Assembly (NCBI RefSeq): GCF_949987535.1
Contig: NC_080081.1
Coordinates: forward strand, 32,280,428-32,344,427
DNA: 64,000 nt
Source of the DNA: Balaenoptera acutorostrata
Taxonomy: Eukaryota > Chordata > Mammalia > Artiodactyla > Balaenopteridae
Reading direction: 5' to 3'
Within the stretch, counting starts at the first letter, position 1. Every line of letters starts with the position of its first letter. The notes under the pieces were generated by a model. That model searched no databases. It was not told where the DNA came from and saw only the letters and a list, made by a program, of their open reading frames with translations. A program made the position numbers and the translations under genes. Shown piece by piece: positions 10,150 to 21,859 of the stretch.

Positions 10150-11500
10150 TTACATCTTTCCATTGTTATCTGAAATGTATGCTTTGGTCCTATCAACTTT
10201 TAGGTCTTAAGAGACCTCCATAAAAGCAAACATCTTTAAAATGTCCTGTTAGTTTATCAGGTGGCACAAAAGTACTGGCAAATAAAATCTTTGGTTCTTA
10301 GGGTGGAAATACAATTATGGGAACGGGGTGGAGTAAAAGGCAGAAGGTAAAGACGAATGTCTGAGAGGGGAGCATTCTAGAAATTTTGCCTGGATAGGAA
10401 AACAAGCTCATCTGGCCCCCAAGTCACACATGAATTATTTGTACCAGGATGACATTTAAATAATTAATAATGAGAAACTTAGCTTAATATTCTTGCCAAC
10501 CAGCTGTATTGAGAAATCAAAAATTTTTAAATGGCTCGCTAAATCTGGGATCAGAGTAAATGTGTTGGGTGGTCTTGCAGGCTATTTTCAACACATTGTA
10601 GGAGCCCAGTGGCCTGCTTTTCTCTCCATTAAAGGACTGTACCACGGCATCTATTTATGTTCCAAAGTCAAGCCACCCGCTTTCTTGGAAAATACTGCCA
10701 AAAATGAAACACTGCCATTATGAATTGCCTCTTCTTATGCTTTAAGAGTGCCACCGCTTTTCACTTTGTATTTGTTCACCTCATCTTTTTCTTTTCAACA
10801 TGCATTTTTAAAACACTTCAAATTAATTACAGATTTTTAAATTCCTAATATTTTTGGTTGGTTACATTGATCAGCATATATAAAGAGCTACCTTTATTCT
10901 TCATGTTGTAACTCCAAGTCACACTGGTGGTAGGTTCCTTCTGTCAAGTTCCTGAATCATGTATTTATAAGTTTCAATCATTTCCTGGTCAGAATTTCTT
11001 ACTGTTCCTTTGACTTTCTCCTAGGTTTAGGGATTCTCCTTAGTTTGGGGTTTGTATAGTTTTGCCTATTGACTATAAATGCCTAATCACATTTTATCTA
11101 GTTAGAATTCCAACTTTAAATGTAAATGATGATATGAAAATGCCCCCAAAATGCCATTTTTTCCTGCTCTCAAGACTTATTTTTCAGAACTATTAATCTT
11201 CAGTCTTCAGTCTTCTCTCAGACCCTAAAGCCAATTCTCTCTCCACACTTGTAATCGCCTAAACAAGTTTATATTCATAGAACTAACTGTGAAAAAAAAA
11301 AAACCTCACCACCTATTATAAATCCTAAAATTAGTTGTCAGGGATGGAGCAGTACTATTTTATTATATTACAACTGATTAATAATGGTAACAGAAATTTT
11401 GTCTTTTAATTCATGGAAACAAATCTCTCTTATTTAAAATACTAATGCTCCGTGTATGAGTGTTCATGGATGGTGATATTTGGGTGGGAAGAATTCCTTC
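10150..11500. other. Unassigned, mostly unique-looking
   Basis: No repeat was recognised. A 76-codon frame at 10493-10723 lies in a segment of balanced composition but shows no known protein motif and no flanking splice signals. Confidence 0.4.
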
Positions 11501-11509
11501 AACATGTAT

Positions 11510-12318
11510 TAGAGAGGTATTCATTAGTTCATTCCATAATGAATTCAGTAGATAGTTACTAAGTGCCACCTCTATTCCAGGCACTCTTCTGGGTAATGTG
11601 AATACATTAGTGAACAAAATAGATACAGATATCTGTCCTTCCTGAGATTACAACCTAGTGGGGAGGAGAGAAAAAATAAAAAATAAACGAATTAATGTTT
11701 ACCATTGATGTTGATATATGGAGAGAAATAAAGCAGGGAAGGGAGGTGGAACAGGGTGGGGAAGAAGGGCTGTTTTTCAAAAGGTGGTCTAGGAAGGCCT
11801 CCGTGACTGGGTGAGCAGACACCAGAGGTGAGAATGCTCACCAGGCACAGATCTCAGGGCAGAGCATACCAGGCAGAGGGGGTAGCAAGTTCATGGTCCT
11901 GGGGCAGGGAGGCCTGGTGTGTTCAGGAACAACCAGGAAGCCAGAGTGGGTGGAAGAGTGTGAAGCAGAAAAGTGGGAGATAGGTTTTGGAGAGGCAGCA
12001 GGTAGCCCTGACATAACCACTTTGGAAGCCTGTGTGAGGACTTTGCTTATAAAGAGTGAGAGGGGACACCACTGTGAGGGCATTGAGCCAAGGAGTGATA
12101 AGATCTGACTTATGTTTTAAGAGGTTCCCTCTGGATAGTGTCCTGAGAAGTGTTCGTAAAGAGGGGAGGATGGAAGCAGAAAGTCCATTTAAGAGGCTTC
12201 CGCAATAACCTGGGTGAAAGGTGAAGGGTAGTAACAAAGAGGTGGTGGGATAGAACTTGAAAGAAGAATCAATAGGACTTGCTGGCTGATCATACATGAA
12301 CTCTAAGAGAATGAGTCA
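11510..12318 (-). repeat. Long L2 copy, 3' part, antisense
   Basis: Reverse complement of the L2 3' UTR: 'ttccaggcactcttctggg', 'aagattacaacctagtggggagga' type, 'ggtctaggaaggcctccgtg', 'gagcataccaggcagaggg', 'ggtcctggggcaggg'. The element starts at the 3' end near 11510 and continues past the SINE at 12339-12619. Confidence 0.88.
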
Positions 12319-12338
12319 AAAATGTTACTAAGTTTTTT

Positions 12339-12619
12339 TTTTTTAATTTATTTATTTTTGGCTGTGTTGGGTCTTCGTTTCTGTGAGGACTTTCTCTAGT
12401 TGCGGCAAGCGGGGGCCACTATTCATCGCGGTGCGCGGGCCTCTCACTATCACGGCCTCTCTCGTTGCGGAGCACAGGCTCCAGACGCGCAGGCTCAGTA
12501 CTTGTGGCTCATGGGCCTAGTTGCTCCGTGGCATGTGGGATCTTCCCAGACCAGGGCTTGAACCCGCGTCCCCTGCATTAGCAGGCAGATTCTCAACCAC
12601 TGCGCCACCAGGGAAGCCC
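12339..12619 (-). repeat. CHR-type SINE, copy 2
   Basis: Full tRNA-like head on the minus strand (GGGCTTCCCTGGTGGCGCAG), B box GGTTCAAGCCC, body and AT-rich tail. Target duplications are about 20 bases: 12319-12338 and 12620-12639, differing at two positions. It is inserted into the L2 copy. Confidence 0.95.
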
Positions 12620-12639
12620 AAGAATGTTATTAAGTTTTT

Positions 12640-13800
12640 ACCTTAACGACTGGGGAATAGAAGTAATTGCTATCTACTGGGATGAAGAAGGTGACTAGGA
12701 ATGGTTAGGGTTAGGGTGGGGACAGGTAAGATCTGGAGTTCAGTTTTAGACAAGTTAATTTTAGTTATCCATCATACACATGAGTGTAGCTATAGAATAG
12801 AGAGTAGACTATATAAATCTGGAGTGAAGGGCACCTTGAGATATACATTTGAGAATGATCAGCATAGAGAGATGCCATTTAAAGCCATCAAGACTGGATG
12901 AGATCACCAAGGGAGTGGGCAGAGCCAGTTGAGAGACTGAACAGCGAAATGTGGGCACTCCAACATGAGGAAACTTGGGAAAACAAAAACAGAATGAGAT
13001 AGTGTGATGTTCTGGGAAGCAAGGGAGGAAAATGCTTCAAGGAGGAGAGGGTGTTTTACTATCTCTTTCACTTTTGGTTAGTGTTTGTTTGTGTTAAACT
13101 TCATCTTCTTGACCTCTCTGTGCCACGTGCTGCTGATAGGTCAAGATGATGCAGGCTGAGCATTTACTACCAGATTGAAACACCAGATTTAATTTTTGTT
13201 GACCTTAAATGCAGTTTTGGTAGAGCGGTGGGGATCAAAGTCTTAATGGAATTGTTTTCAAGAGAGGATGGGAGAAGAGAGATTGAGTACAGAAAAAAAT
13301 AGAGCACTTCTTGGCGGGCTTTTGTTATAACAAAGAGTAGAGAAAGGGGGTAGGAGCTGGAGGAGACTGCGGGGGTCAGGAGAATGGTTTTAAAATTCAT
13401 TTCAAAGACTTGGTAAATTACAGGATGTTGTATGCTAAAGAAATTGATTCAGTGGAGAAGGAAAAACTGGTGATGCAGAAGTGAGGAAACAATTATGACG
13501 CAATATACATGAGTGGGTGAGAAGAGAAGGAATTTCGTGCTAAAGGGGGAGGAACTGGCTTTAGATATGAGCACCATGGTTTATCCATGGTACCAGGAGG
13601 GAAGGTGGAGCTGTAAGAAGATGGGTAGCTGGAGTGTGTAAGCCTATATGTGGAAAATTCATTCCTGAGGGCTTCTGTTTTCTCAGGGAAGTAAGAAGGG
13701 AGACTAGCAGTGGAGAGTGAGGATGGAAGAAGAGTATTGAAAGAGGTGAGACAGGAAGTGTAAACAGTCAACGGGCCAGGAAATGTCCTAGGGTTGTTGG
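12640..13800 (-). repeat. L2 copy continued: 3' UTR start and ORF2 remnant, antisense
   Basis: 'cagttttagacaagttaatttt', 'gatcagcatagagagatgcc', 'ctggatgagatcaccaaggga', 'gggcactccaaca' and 'ctgctgataggtcaaga' follow the order of the L2 consensus further 5'. Two minus-strand frames (13167-13400 and 13493-13771, 77 and 92 codons) are pieces of the decayed L2 ORF2. With the 3' part this is a copy of about 2 kb, unusually long for L2. Confidence 0.82.
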
Positions 13801-14480
13801 GCAGGACTTACACCCCAGAGGAGCATTTTGGAACTCAGGTTCCTTGGGAAAATATTCCCAGAGTATTAAAAACATGTTTGAAAACCAGGTGATTAAATAT
13901 TTTGGAGAACTACTGTAGTTCTACAGTAGTAGAGTTCTACTAGAGTAGACAGGCTCTGTCGGCCCTGTCTTCCAAAGTCACAATGTCAGTTACGAGGTGA
14001 ACAGCAACTACAGCATTCTCTTCAAAGAAAGATGTTTAACACTGTACCATCAAAATTTTCCCAAATGTTTGAGGCACAGAACTCTTTGTGTCCCATTACC
14101 TACTAGCATCCTTCAGAACAGTGTTCCATGGACTCCAGTTTGGAAAAAATCACTGCCATAACTACAGCATCACCAAGGTGTTCATTAATTCCCCGAGAGA
14201 GGCTCTTGCAGTCACTGCTATGCCACCTATAAGGGGCAACATCTGAACCAGATGCAAAACTCAAGAGACTCCAGGTAAACAATTAGGGAAGAGCTCATTA
14301 ACTTTTTCTGAAGTTCCTCATTCATGACCCCTAATGGGGTATAGAAAGCCTTCAAGGACAATTCAGTCTAACGGGAAGAACAACGTGCTGGGATCCAGGA
14401 ACTCAAAGCTGAAGTGCATAGTCTGGGCAATTTCGGCAAGAATTCAGCACTCAAGTATCTAAATGTTCACTAGCAAGTTT
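13801..14480. other. Unassigned sequence
   Basis: No family recognised. It contains a perfect short palindrome at 13909-13930. Confidence 0.45.
13909..13930. repeat. Perfect 10-bp inverted repeat
   Basis: Arms ACTACTGTAG and CTACAGTAGT are separated by TT. The next bases (13931-13950) partly repeat the same letters. Confidence 0.9.
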
Positions 14481-14489
14481 CCTCCACCA

Positions 14490-14725
14490 GTTGTGAGTAC
14501 AGAATACACAGTGATTAAGAAGACTCATCTGCCATCCGTCAAACCAGGGACAAATCTTATTTCCATCTCCTACTAGCTGTGTCACCTTGGAAACAAGTTA
14601 ATATCCATGGATCTCAGTTTTCTTCTTTGCAAAACAGAGAAGACGATATCACCTACCTCACTGGCTATTATGAGGATTAAACGAGAAAAAAAACACCTCA
14701 CTTAGCACATTGAACTTTTACCTGT
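14490..14725 (+). repeat. MIR SINE, sense
   Basis: 'ctactagctgtgtcaccttggaaacaagtta', 'ctcagttttcttc', 'cctacctcactggctattatgaggattaaacgag' and 'cttagcaca' follow the MIR consensus in order. The body is nearly full length. Confidence 0.88.
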
Positions 14726-15039
14726 ATATTGTAACAAGCAATAACTGATAGGAAGCACTTTTCTAAATTAAAAGTCTTGTGAAATTGTAAAGCAGCGTTA
14801 GTTCTGTATTAACAGTGTGGCAAAGGAAATTAAATTAAGAATGTTTTTAAAAGAAAACATATAAGTGGCTGATTTGGTTCTGAAAAGTATGAAGTCAATG
14901 CACTGCTCCTTCCTAATCTGTTTTCTCTTCAGTATTTTGACAAAAGTCTACATCAGAGGTTTATTGAACTTGTACTGCATTATTGCAGAAAGGAATGGCT
15001 TTTCTGTTGGGGATAATAATAGTAATAAAATAATGTTAT

Positions 15040-15180
15040 TTTAGATTTGTGGTCTAGCATTTCCTTTACAAGCAGGTATTGTTCCTAATGGGAAAATAAA
15101 GATTACGAAGGGTTAACTGACTTAGTGAAGGTCAACAAAAAGTCACAATTGGTCCACTCATAGAGCGGCAGGAAAGTCTG
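15040..15180 (-). repeat. Possible MIR fragment, antisense
   Basis: 'gggaaaataaagattacgaagggttaactgacttagtgaaggtca' is close to the antisense MIR core (GAGGTTAAGTAACTTGCCCAAGGTCA type). Confidence 0.4.
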
Positions 15181-15189
15181 TATTTCTGA

Positions 15190-17255
15190 CATATTTATAA
15201 CTCTATGGTTAAGATGTTTGTTTAATGTTCTCTTTTATTCAAAGGTCTCTGACCATTTAAACCTTTTCCCCCTTTAACTTAGATGTGCTTTGTCAGTTAT
15301 TAGCGTCCTTTAAGTACCTGCTTCATGCTCACTTTAAGATCTGGACCTACCAATTTTCAAAGACTTCTACTTTGACAAAATTCCAAGATAATTACAGCAA
15401 TTTTTAAAAACATGTTCTAGTGAAAAATAAAACCTTCCTTTAGATTTGAAATTTCAAAGAATTAAGTTTGCTTGCTTCTTGTAAGAAGATAGTTCTTAGA
15501 CTTTGTGATACTAAGACTAAAAAATACACTATATTTTGCATATAGGTTTAAAATGTGTTTGAGTATGTTTGCTTTAACCATGGAACCTGATCCAAGACCA
15601 GGCTCAGAAGTAGGAGCTAAAAACCTGAAATCTAGGTATTATTGTCAAATCCATGGAGGATTGCATATCTCCTTTCTAACTGATACTTCTAGATAAAATG
15701 GCAAAATATTTCATTGCTGCTTGATTACATGTTACTAAATAAAAGTGGTATTTATAAGTATCGTTGGGGTGAAATTATATAAATATTTTTATTAGCACAT
15801 GATTGTAAGAGATACAGATCCCAAATGTAGATGTGCATGAATGACACAAGTCAATACACACACACAAAAAGAGATAGAATTACGAATGGTGTGCGTCTAG
15901 ATTTTCGCAGCCGACCCAGCCATATGTTTCTTGTCTAGGTGGCTGCCCAGGGAACTCAAGCATGTGGATAACAGTTCTAGCGGCAAGAAGCCATATAAAC
16001 AATGAACATAACTCAAAATGAAACAAAGAAGCATGCTAATAGCAAATTGTATCATTGTAGAATACTACTCAACCAAACTTTTTTGATGAGTGATAAACGG
16101 ATAAATGATATAGAATCAAACCAATGAAAAAATAATTAAGTGTTTGATGGAAGAACCACATAGCATTTTGTACTGTAAGATGTGACAGTCCCATTTTCTC
16201 TCTCTGATTTTTGTCTACACGTGCCTTCATTGTAACCTCCCCGGAGTCAGCCAGGACAAACACGATGCCTGATACCCAGTGGTTAAATTCTACAAAACAT
16301 TTTGTTTATTTTGTCACTGTAATAGGAAAGATCTGCTTCCAGCTTCAAAGAAATAAATAATGGAATTTAAATCCTTTTTCCTTTTATGTAACAAATAGAA
16401 TGTATACTTTCTGTTAGTTTGTGGGTGGGGTGGGTAGTGTAATAAAGCTATAGAATTTCATTCACATGGGAACGTTTTGATATATTAAGAGTAAGTCTTA
16501 TGTTTTACCTGATGCTTTTTCTGAGAAAATACAGTCACCCTGCTTAATTCAATGAGAAAAACACTTAATAATTGATGAGGATTTGTGGAGTTGAAAGTTG
16601 TAAACAAGACAGTATTTCAATACAACAGCTCTAAAATAACTAAACAGACTTCCTCTGTTGAATTTATTTACCCTTTCTATAGCACCTATCATCTTAATAC
16701 TTAGGCATAAAAGTACCAGGCATAATGTGAGAATGAAAGTATTATGATTCTGTCTAATTTTTCTCTCTCACTGAGTTAAAATACAGTGTTCAACCATACA
16801 TTTATTCCCCTTTGTTACACTGCTTATTTCCTGAGACTAAGGAATTCCTTATATACTATAAATATGCAGTGATTGGTGTGAAAGAGAGATGAAGGCATGA
16901 CACTGTCTATTAACTCAAAAATCAATCAGTAGTTTAACTACGAATAGTGTACAAATATGCAGGTATAGTAGCAGTAGCTAATGGCCATGGATTCAATTTT
17001 TTCTGTCCTGGTTTCATTCTCATTTTCAAAGAAACTCTCTCTCATGATCTTGTGATAACCGGTTGAGTTCCTGAGACCAATATTTATCTGCTGGGTCTGT
17101 TGAGGTTATCAAGCTCTTTCATGTCAACAAGATATATGGAAAGGATTTATATCATAACAATGAATGACAAATTATACAACAAACTTACAATAGTTTTAAA
17201 GACAAAGTGATACTAAAGCATCAGATGCCTCAGAGTTTTCATCTATGCAATGGAA
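15190..17255. other. Unassigned AT-rich sequence
   Basis: No repeat or gene was recognised. Short chance frames at 15505-15696 (+) and 16069-16263 (-) have no protein features. Confidence 0.4.
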
Positions 17256-17259
17256 TTGT

Positions 17260-17520
17260 GTTAATACCCAAATATTTGCTGAGTGCCTACTACATTCCAG
17301 GCACTTTTCTAACCCAATGGGCTGCAGCAGTGAACAGGTGAGAAAAATCCTCTGCTCTTGTGGAATTCTTACTCTAGTGGTGGGGCAGATAGACAGTAAG
17401 CAACAAAAATAAAGCAAAATATGTAGTGTATTAGATGGTGATAAGTGCTGTATAGAGAAAGATAAAAGGAGAGGTGGATCAGAGGGCTCCTGGGGCTTGC
17501 AACTTAGTTGCAATAGTTGG
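17260..17520 (-). repeat. L2 3'-end fragment, antisense
   Basis: 'ctgagtgcctactacattccaggcacttttct', 'cagcagtgaacagg', 'ctagtggtggggcagatagaca' and 'gataagtgctgtatagag' match the reverse complement of the L2 3' UTR in order. A 105-codon minus-strand frame here is part of this L2 UTR. Confidence 0.85.
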
Positions 17521-17554
17521 TTATGCTTGCCCTGAGGAGGTAAAAACAGTAGAG

Positions 17555-17655
17555 GTTCACAGAATTCTTGGTAAGATTGAATGAATTATATGCAAAATGC
17601 GTTGAGCAGTGTGTGGCACATAGTAAAGGGTTAATAAATGTCAGGTTGAAAAAGA
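17555..17655 (+). repeat. MIR 3' end, sense
   Basis: 'aagattgaatgaattatatgcaaa', then 'agcagtgtgtggcacatagtaaagggttaataaatg', is the MIR 3' end. Confidence 0.7.
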
Positions 17656-17871
17656 GGGTGTGACACATAGGGTTATTTTGAGGAAGGTTTTTGTTTGTTC
17701 TGCAGACTTTCCTTTATTGGCCATGGCCATTTTTATCTGGAGTTAAGAATGGAATTGTATTTGACTTTTGCATAAAACGTTCATAAAGCTGATTTGTAAA
17801 CTGGATAAAAATAAATAACTGGAAGACCTAGGTCTTCATGGATCAGTTATCTACAGTTTGTCCCTGTCTTA

Positions 17872-17985
17872 AAAAGAGAGAAAGAAGGAGGAAGGAGTGG
17901 GGGCATGGCGAGGGAGAAAGGGAAGGGGAGAGGGAGGAGAAGGAAAGAAGGAAGGGAGAAAGGAGAGAAGGAAAGAAAAGCTCTT
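17872..17985 (+). repeat. Purine-rich (GGAA/GGGA) low-complexity tract
   Basis: Over 100 bases almost only A and G on the + strand. It is not a gene; the 64-codon frame here (Glu/Arg-rich) is an artefact of the tract. Confidence 0.9.
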
Positions 17986-18319
17986 TAAGAGTCCATCTTA
18001 AGAATAAAATTGTTTTAAGGCATACAGTTTAAATTACTTTAACTTTATACGTGACTCACTTGAAAGATGGCTCAGTTAAAACAGATCTAAATCCAAATCT
18101 AGGAAAATACTAATCTTTAGTAATTGAATTAATTGGGTTCTAACATTTTGTTGAACTATATAAAATCTATAGAAATCTCGTATATTCCTTAAGATTATTT
18201 TTCTTGACCAACAACTTTATTATTCTAGAAGGTGACTATATTTAGGTGCATTTTAATAGTAAACAAACAATGAGTTATTTGTATTAAAGAAGTTAACAGT
18301 TCTAGCTAATAGAAAAGAA

Positions 18320-18680
18320 AAATAAATACTCATAGGGCACCCACAATGTGCTAGGCAATTTGGAAGTTACTTTCATTTTTTCATGAAAAAGTTTTGAGGA
18401 CTTGTGTGTTGGGTGCTGAGTGAGACATTGGTGGGATAACTAAGAAGTGGTCACACACAATTCTTGCCAAGTTTCAGAGAGCTTACAGTCTTGAAGGAGA
18501 AGGTATATAAGACCTCATTCGTTCTCCACATCTTTGTAAAGAAGGCGCCATCCCAGTTGTACAGGGAGGAAAACTGAAATCAAGAAAAATTAAGCAAGCT
18601 GTCAACGGTCACTCAATCAAGTGATGAAAATCCATAATCAGTTCAGGACTTTTTGGTTAACAGGTACAAGCTCTTTCGCT
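18320..18680 (-). repeat. MIR/L2-like fragments, antisense
   Basis: 'cacaatgtgctaggcaatttgga', 'gggtgctgagtgagacattggtg', 'cagagagcttacagtctt' and 'gaggaaaactgaaatcaaga' are in the order of the antisense L2/MIR 3' region, but diverged. Confidence 0.5.
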
Positions 18681-18689
18681 GCTGATTCA

Positions 18690-20160
18690 CTAGTATTTGA
18701 GTATGAAATACGAATGCAGTTTATATTTACCTTTCCGATTGTGACTTGCTTATCCAACTTTTAAAAATTAATGTTCATTTCTCAAAGACATGTAAATCGA
18801 TAGAGTAGAAAGATGAGCCACAACCAGACTATGTTACTGGGTGAAGCTAAACTGGGATTCACGTTTGCCTTAGGTAAATCACACATGGATTAATCTTAAA
18901 TTGGCTACATTATGGTTTGTGTACTTTAATGATTTTTTAAAAATCACACTGTGGGGAAAAGTATATGTTAAGAAATATCACCAAGTCTTTTTTTTTTTTG
19001 TCTTTAATGAAACGGTGTCCTTACAATGACTGTGTCAATAACTTGTCAGCCTACGATATGTTTTTCCTTTTTTAGCTGTCAGCCAGCAAGAATTCAATAG
19101 AGAGTCTCAGTAATATAATGGTTTGCAATTTAAAACATTATGCGAAATTATATAGCAAAAAGGTAGAGACTGTCAGTTGGCTGTCCCAAATTCCATCTAA
19201 GATGTTCTCTGTGTCCACTTTCCTGTGATGGATCTCTGGGAAGCCATGTGACCCAATCTTGGCCAATGAGATATAAGCAGATGATATGGGTGAGGCTTTG
19301 GGAAAAATTTCTAAAAGGAATAGATCTGGCCTCTATCTTTAGCCTTTCTCCCTCTTCCTACTGTGGAGGGAAAAAAGAGTTACACTTTCAGAAGGCAAGC
19401 AGGAAAAGAAAATGGACTTGGAGGCCCTCGGGCACCAGAGAGCAGCTTCACAGCCTTGAGCTCTGGCTGTGTACCTTTGGACTTCTTGCTTCATTGCAAG
19501 GGCATTGGGTGGGGCGGCGGGGGGGGGTGGGTGGGGAGCAGGGGGAAGGGTATGTATCCTAAGCAGACATTAGTTGGGTTTTCTGTTGTTTGCAGATGAA
19601 AGCAAAGCACTACCGATCAGTACCGTGATGTTTCTCCCTCCATTTCCTCTTCCTTCCCTTTCTCTCCCCTTATTTTCATTTCATGTTATTTTATTCCCAA
19701 GTTTCTGGCTAGGTTTTACTTCTTTCTTTCTCTTCTTCTCTATCAGCTATCTAATTTGTTATTTTAGCTTCCAACGTGGTAGAACTAAATATCTATTTAG
19801 ATGCCTTACAAATTTCTCAAAAGTAAAAACAAGTATGAATTTCATAAAGACACTGTTTTTCTCTTATTACCAGGACTTGAAAATTGAGACAAAGTTTCCT
19901 ATTTTCTTTCCTTTGTACCCCTTCCCCTAAATACTCAAGTTGTTGAATTTCAGAGTCTGAATTTGTAATGTCAGCTGTTCCAATGCTGATTTCCTATTGT
20001 AGACAGACTGGCATCCTCTTAGTCGGGCTGTGGCAACAGCAGTTTGGCTCAGTCCCAGCATCCTACCCACCAATTTCACATTTATATTCCTAGAGTAGAG
20101 TTCAATCTCTACTAATCAAACAATTAAAATTCAAGCTATTCTTGTTTACCAACCTAAGGT
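18690..20160. other. Unassigned sequence with a G-rich run
   Basis: 'ccatgtgacccaatcttggccaatgagatataagc' at 19247-19280 has the look of an old interspersed repeat that I could not name. A G-rich run is at 19505-19546. Frames of 104 and 118 codons at 19248-19562 and 19574-19930 show no protein features. Confidence 0.4.
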
Positions 20161-20169
20161 TTTTTTAAA

Positions 20170-20750
20170 ATTTCAAAACACCACCCAATCTTAGCAAGAA
20201 CACAGGAAAATAGCACTCTCATATATATGGTGTCATGGTAAACTGGTAAAATACTTTTGCAAAATAATTCAACAGTATGTTTCTAGAATAATAAAAACAA
20301 ATTCATAAGCTTTGTTTCAGTAACACTATTGAAACTAGGGGAAACTATCTAAAAGTTATTTTTTAAAAGAAAGAAGCCAAGGCGTTTACTCTAATGTAAG
20401 TACCATTGCAAACATTTGGAAAACTTCAAATGTGGGAGGGACAGTACCCTAAATAGATAATAGCAAATCACTATGAGGAAAAATAATGATATGAAGACTT
20501 TATGTCAAGATCAAAAATATTAATAATAAAAAACTGCAATGAAATTTTTCCCCCAAGTTGAAAAATAGTAACCCCTGAAGGGACAGGAGAGGGATGCAAC
20601 TGGGATGACCACAGTGGGTGGCTTAGAAAGTACTGGAAACACTATGTTTCTTAAGTGTGGGAGAGGCCACATGTACCTGATATATACTATTTTACATACA
20701 TGACACACTTCATGTTATTAAGAAATAAAAATATCCTTTCCATCTTTTAA
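20170..20750 (+). repeat. Old L1 ORF2 C-terminal fragment, sense
   Basis: 'caagaacacaggaaaatagcactctcata', 'ggtaaactggtaaaatac', 'aataattcaacagtatg' and later 'aaatagataatagcaaatca' follow the L1 ORF2 end in order with heavy divergence. Confidence 0.6.
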
Positions 20751-20754
20751 GGGC

Positions 20755-21470
20755 AACCTTCTCCACAGTGTTTCCAAACAGATATAACTTTATCCAGAGT
20801 ATTTTAATTGTACCTCGTGTTATTGTTATTCATTAGTTTTATCTGAGCTCATCTTCATAAGCTTATAATACTGAGGCTAGTCCCTTGCATTCAGCATGAA
20901 ATTAAAGTGGTATTCTGTAAACGATCTATACTTTAGGCTGAGCTGAATTGTTTCCATGAGGGTACAATTTTCATTTGTAAAATTTTAAAAGACAAGGATA
21001 ACTATAGTTCAAATCTGATATGCCTCAATTTGTTATATTTAAAATTGTAGATTATCTCTATCACAAAATTATAGCTCCAATGTTTGCAACCTAAAAAGTT
21101 GCAAAGTGCCATTTTAAAAAACAAATTTGCTGTGAATTTCCTCTCTGATATTGAAGAATTGAATTTTTAGTCAATACAGTATAATTCTAATAAAACAAAA
21201 AAGTAGTATAATTGATTGGATAATTTTTAAATGATTACATATGATAGGGACAATGAAATTAGGTAAAAATGCTTCAAATCTAATATATTCCTTTATGTAA
21301 AAACTTCTAACTTAGAAGAAAGTTGAAGAATGTTGCCAGAATTAATGTTCAGAAGGTATTTGTCAACATATGCCAGAATTTTATTTTCAATATATGTACA
21401 CAAATGGAAACTCAGGTTTTCTTCTATATTGTATTTTAATGATGTCATTCTAATTTTAATAATTGTTTAA
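20755..21470. other. Unassigned AT-rich sequence
   Basis: Nothing recognised. Confidence 0.4.
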
Positions 21471-21474
21471 TAGA

Positions 21475-21850
21475 TTCAACTAGTGCTCATTAATTCCCTA
21501 CTATGTGCAAAATAGTGTGAAGGGTGAAAGGAAGGCGAAATAAATGGTTCAGGTGCCGCTCTTGTTCGCAAAGGGTTATCTGTGATAGGACAGCCAACAA
21601 TACTTAATGAAAGCAGAAAGGTGTAAGTACCTTAAGAATAAGTGAGGGAATTAACATTTGCTGGATGCCTGCTCAGGCTAAATATATCTCACATTGGTCC
21701 AAATAAGCGTCCAATAAATGTTAATCCTTCAATATGAGGGAAATATTATTTAAATAGGTAGAACAATTGAGAATCAGAAAAAGGATGAAAAAACCATCTG
21801 GTCAGTGGCTGAGGCACTCTTTCCATTATACCAGAAGAAGCTCAAAGAAG
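21475..21850 (-). repeat. Possible L2/MIR remnants, antisense
   Basis: 'gctcattaattccctactatgtgcaaaatagtg' and 'taacatttgctggatgcctgctcagg' each resemble the antisense MIR/L2 opening (TTATTGAGCACCTACTATGTGCCAGG). Confidence 0.4.
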
Positions 21851-21859
21851 GGAAAGATG

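Noticed and set aside
12699..12718. Interstitial telomere repeat (TTAGGG)
   Set aside because: Only two units, inside an L2 copy whose consensus explains the sequence.
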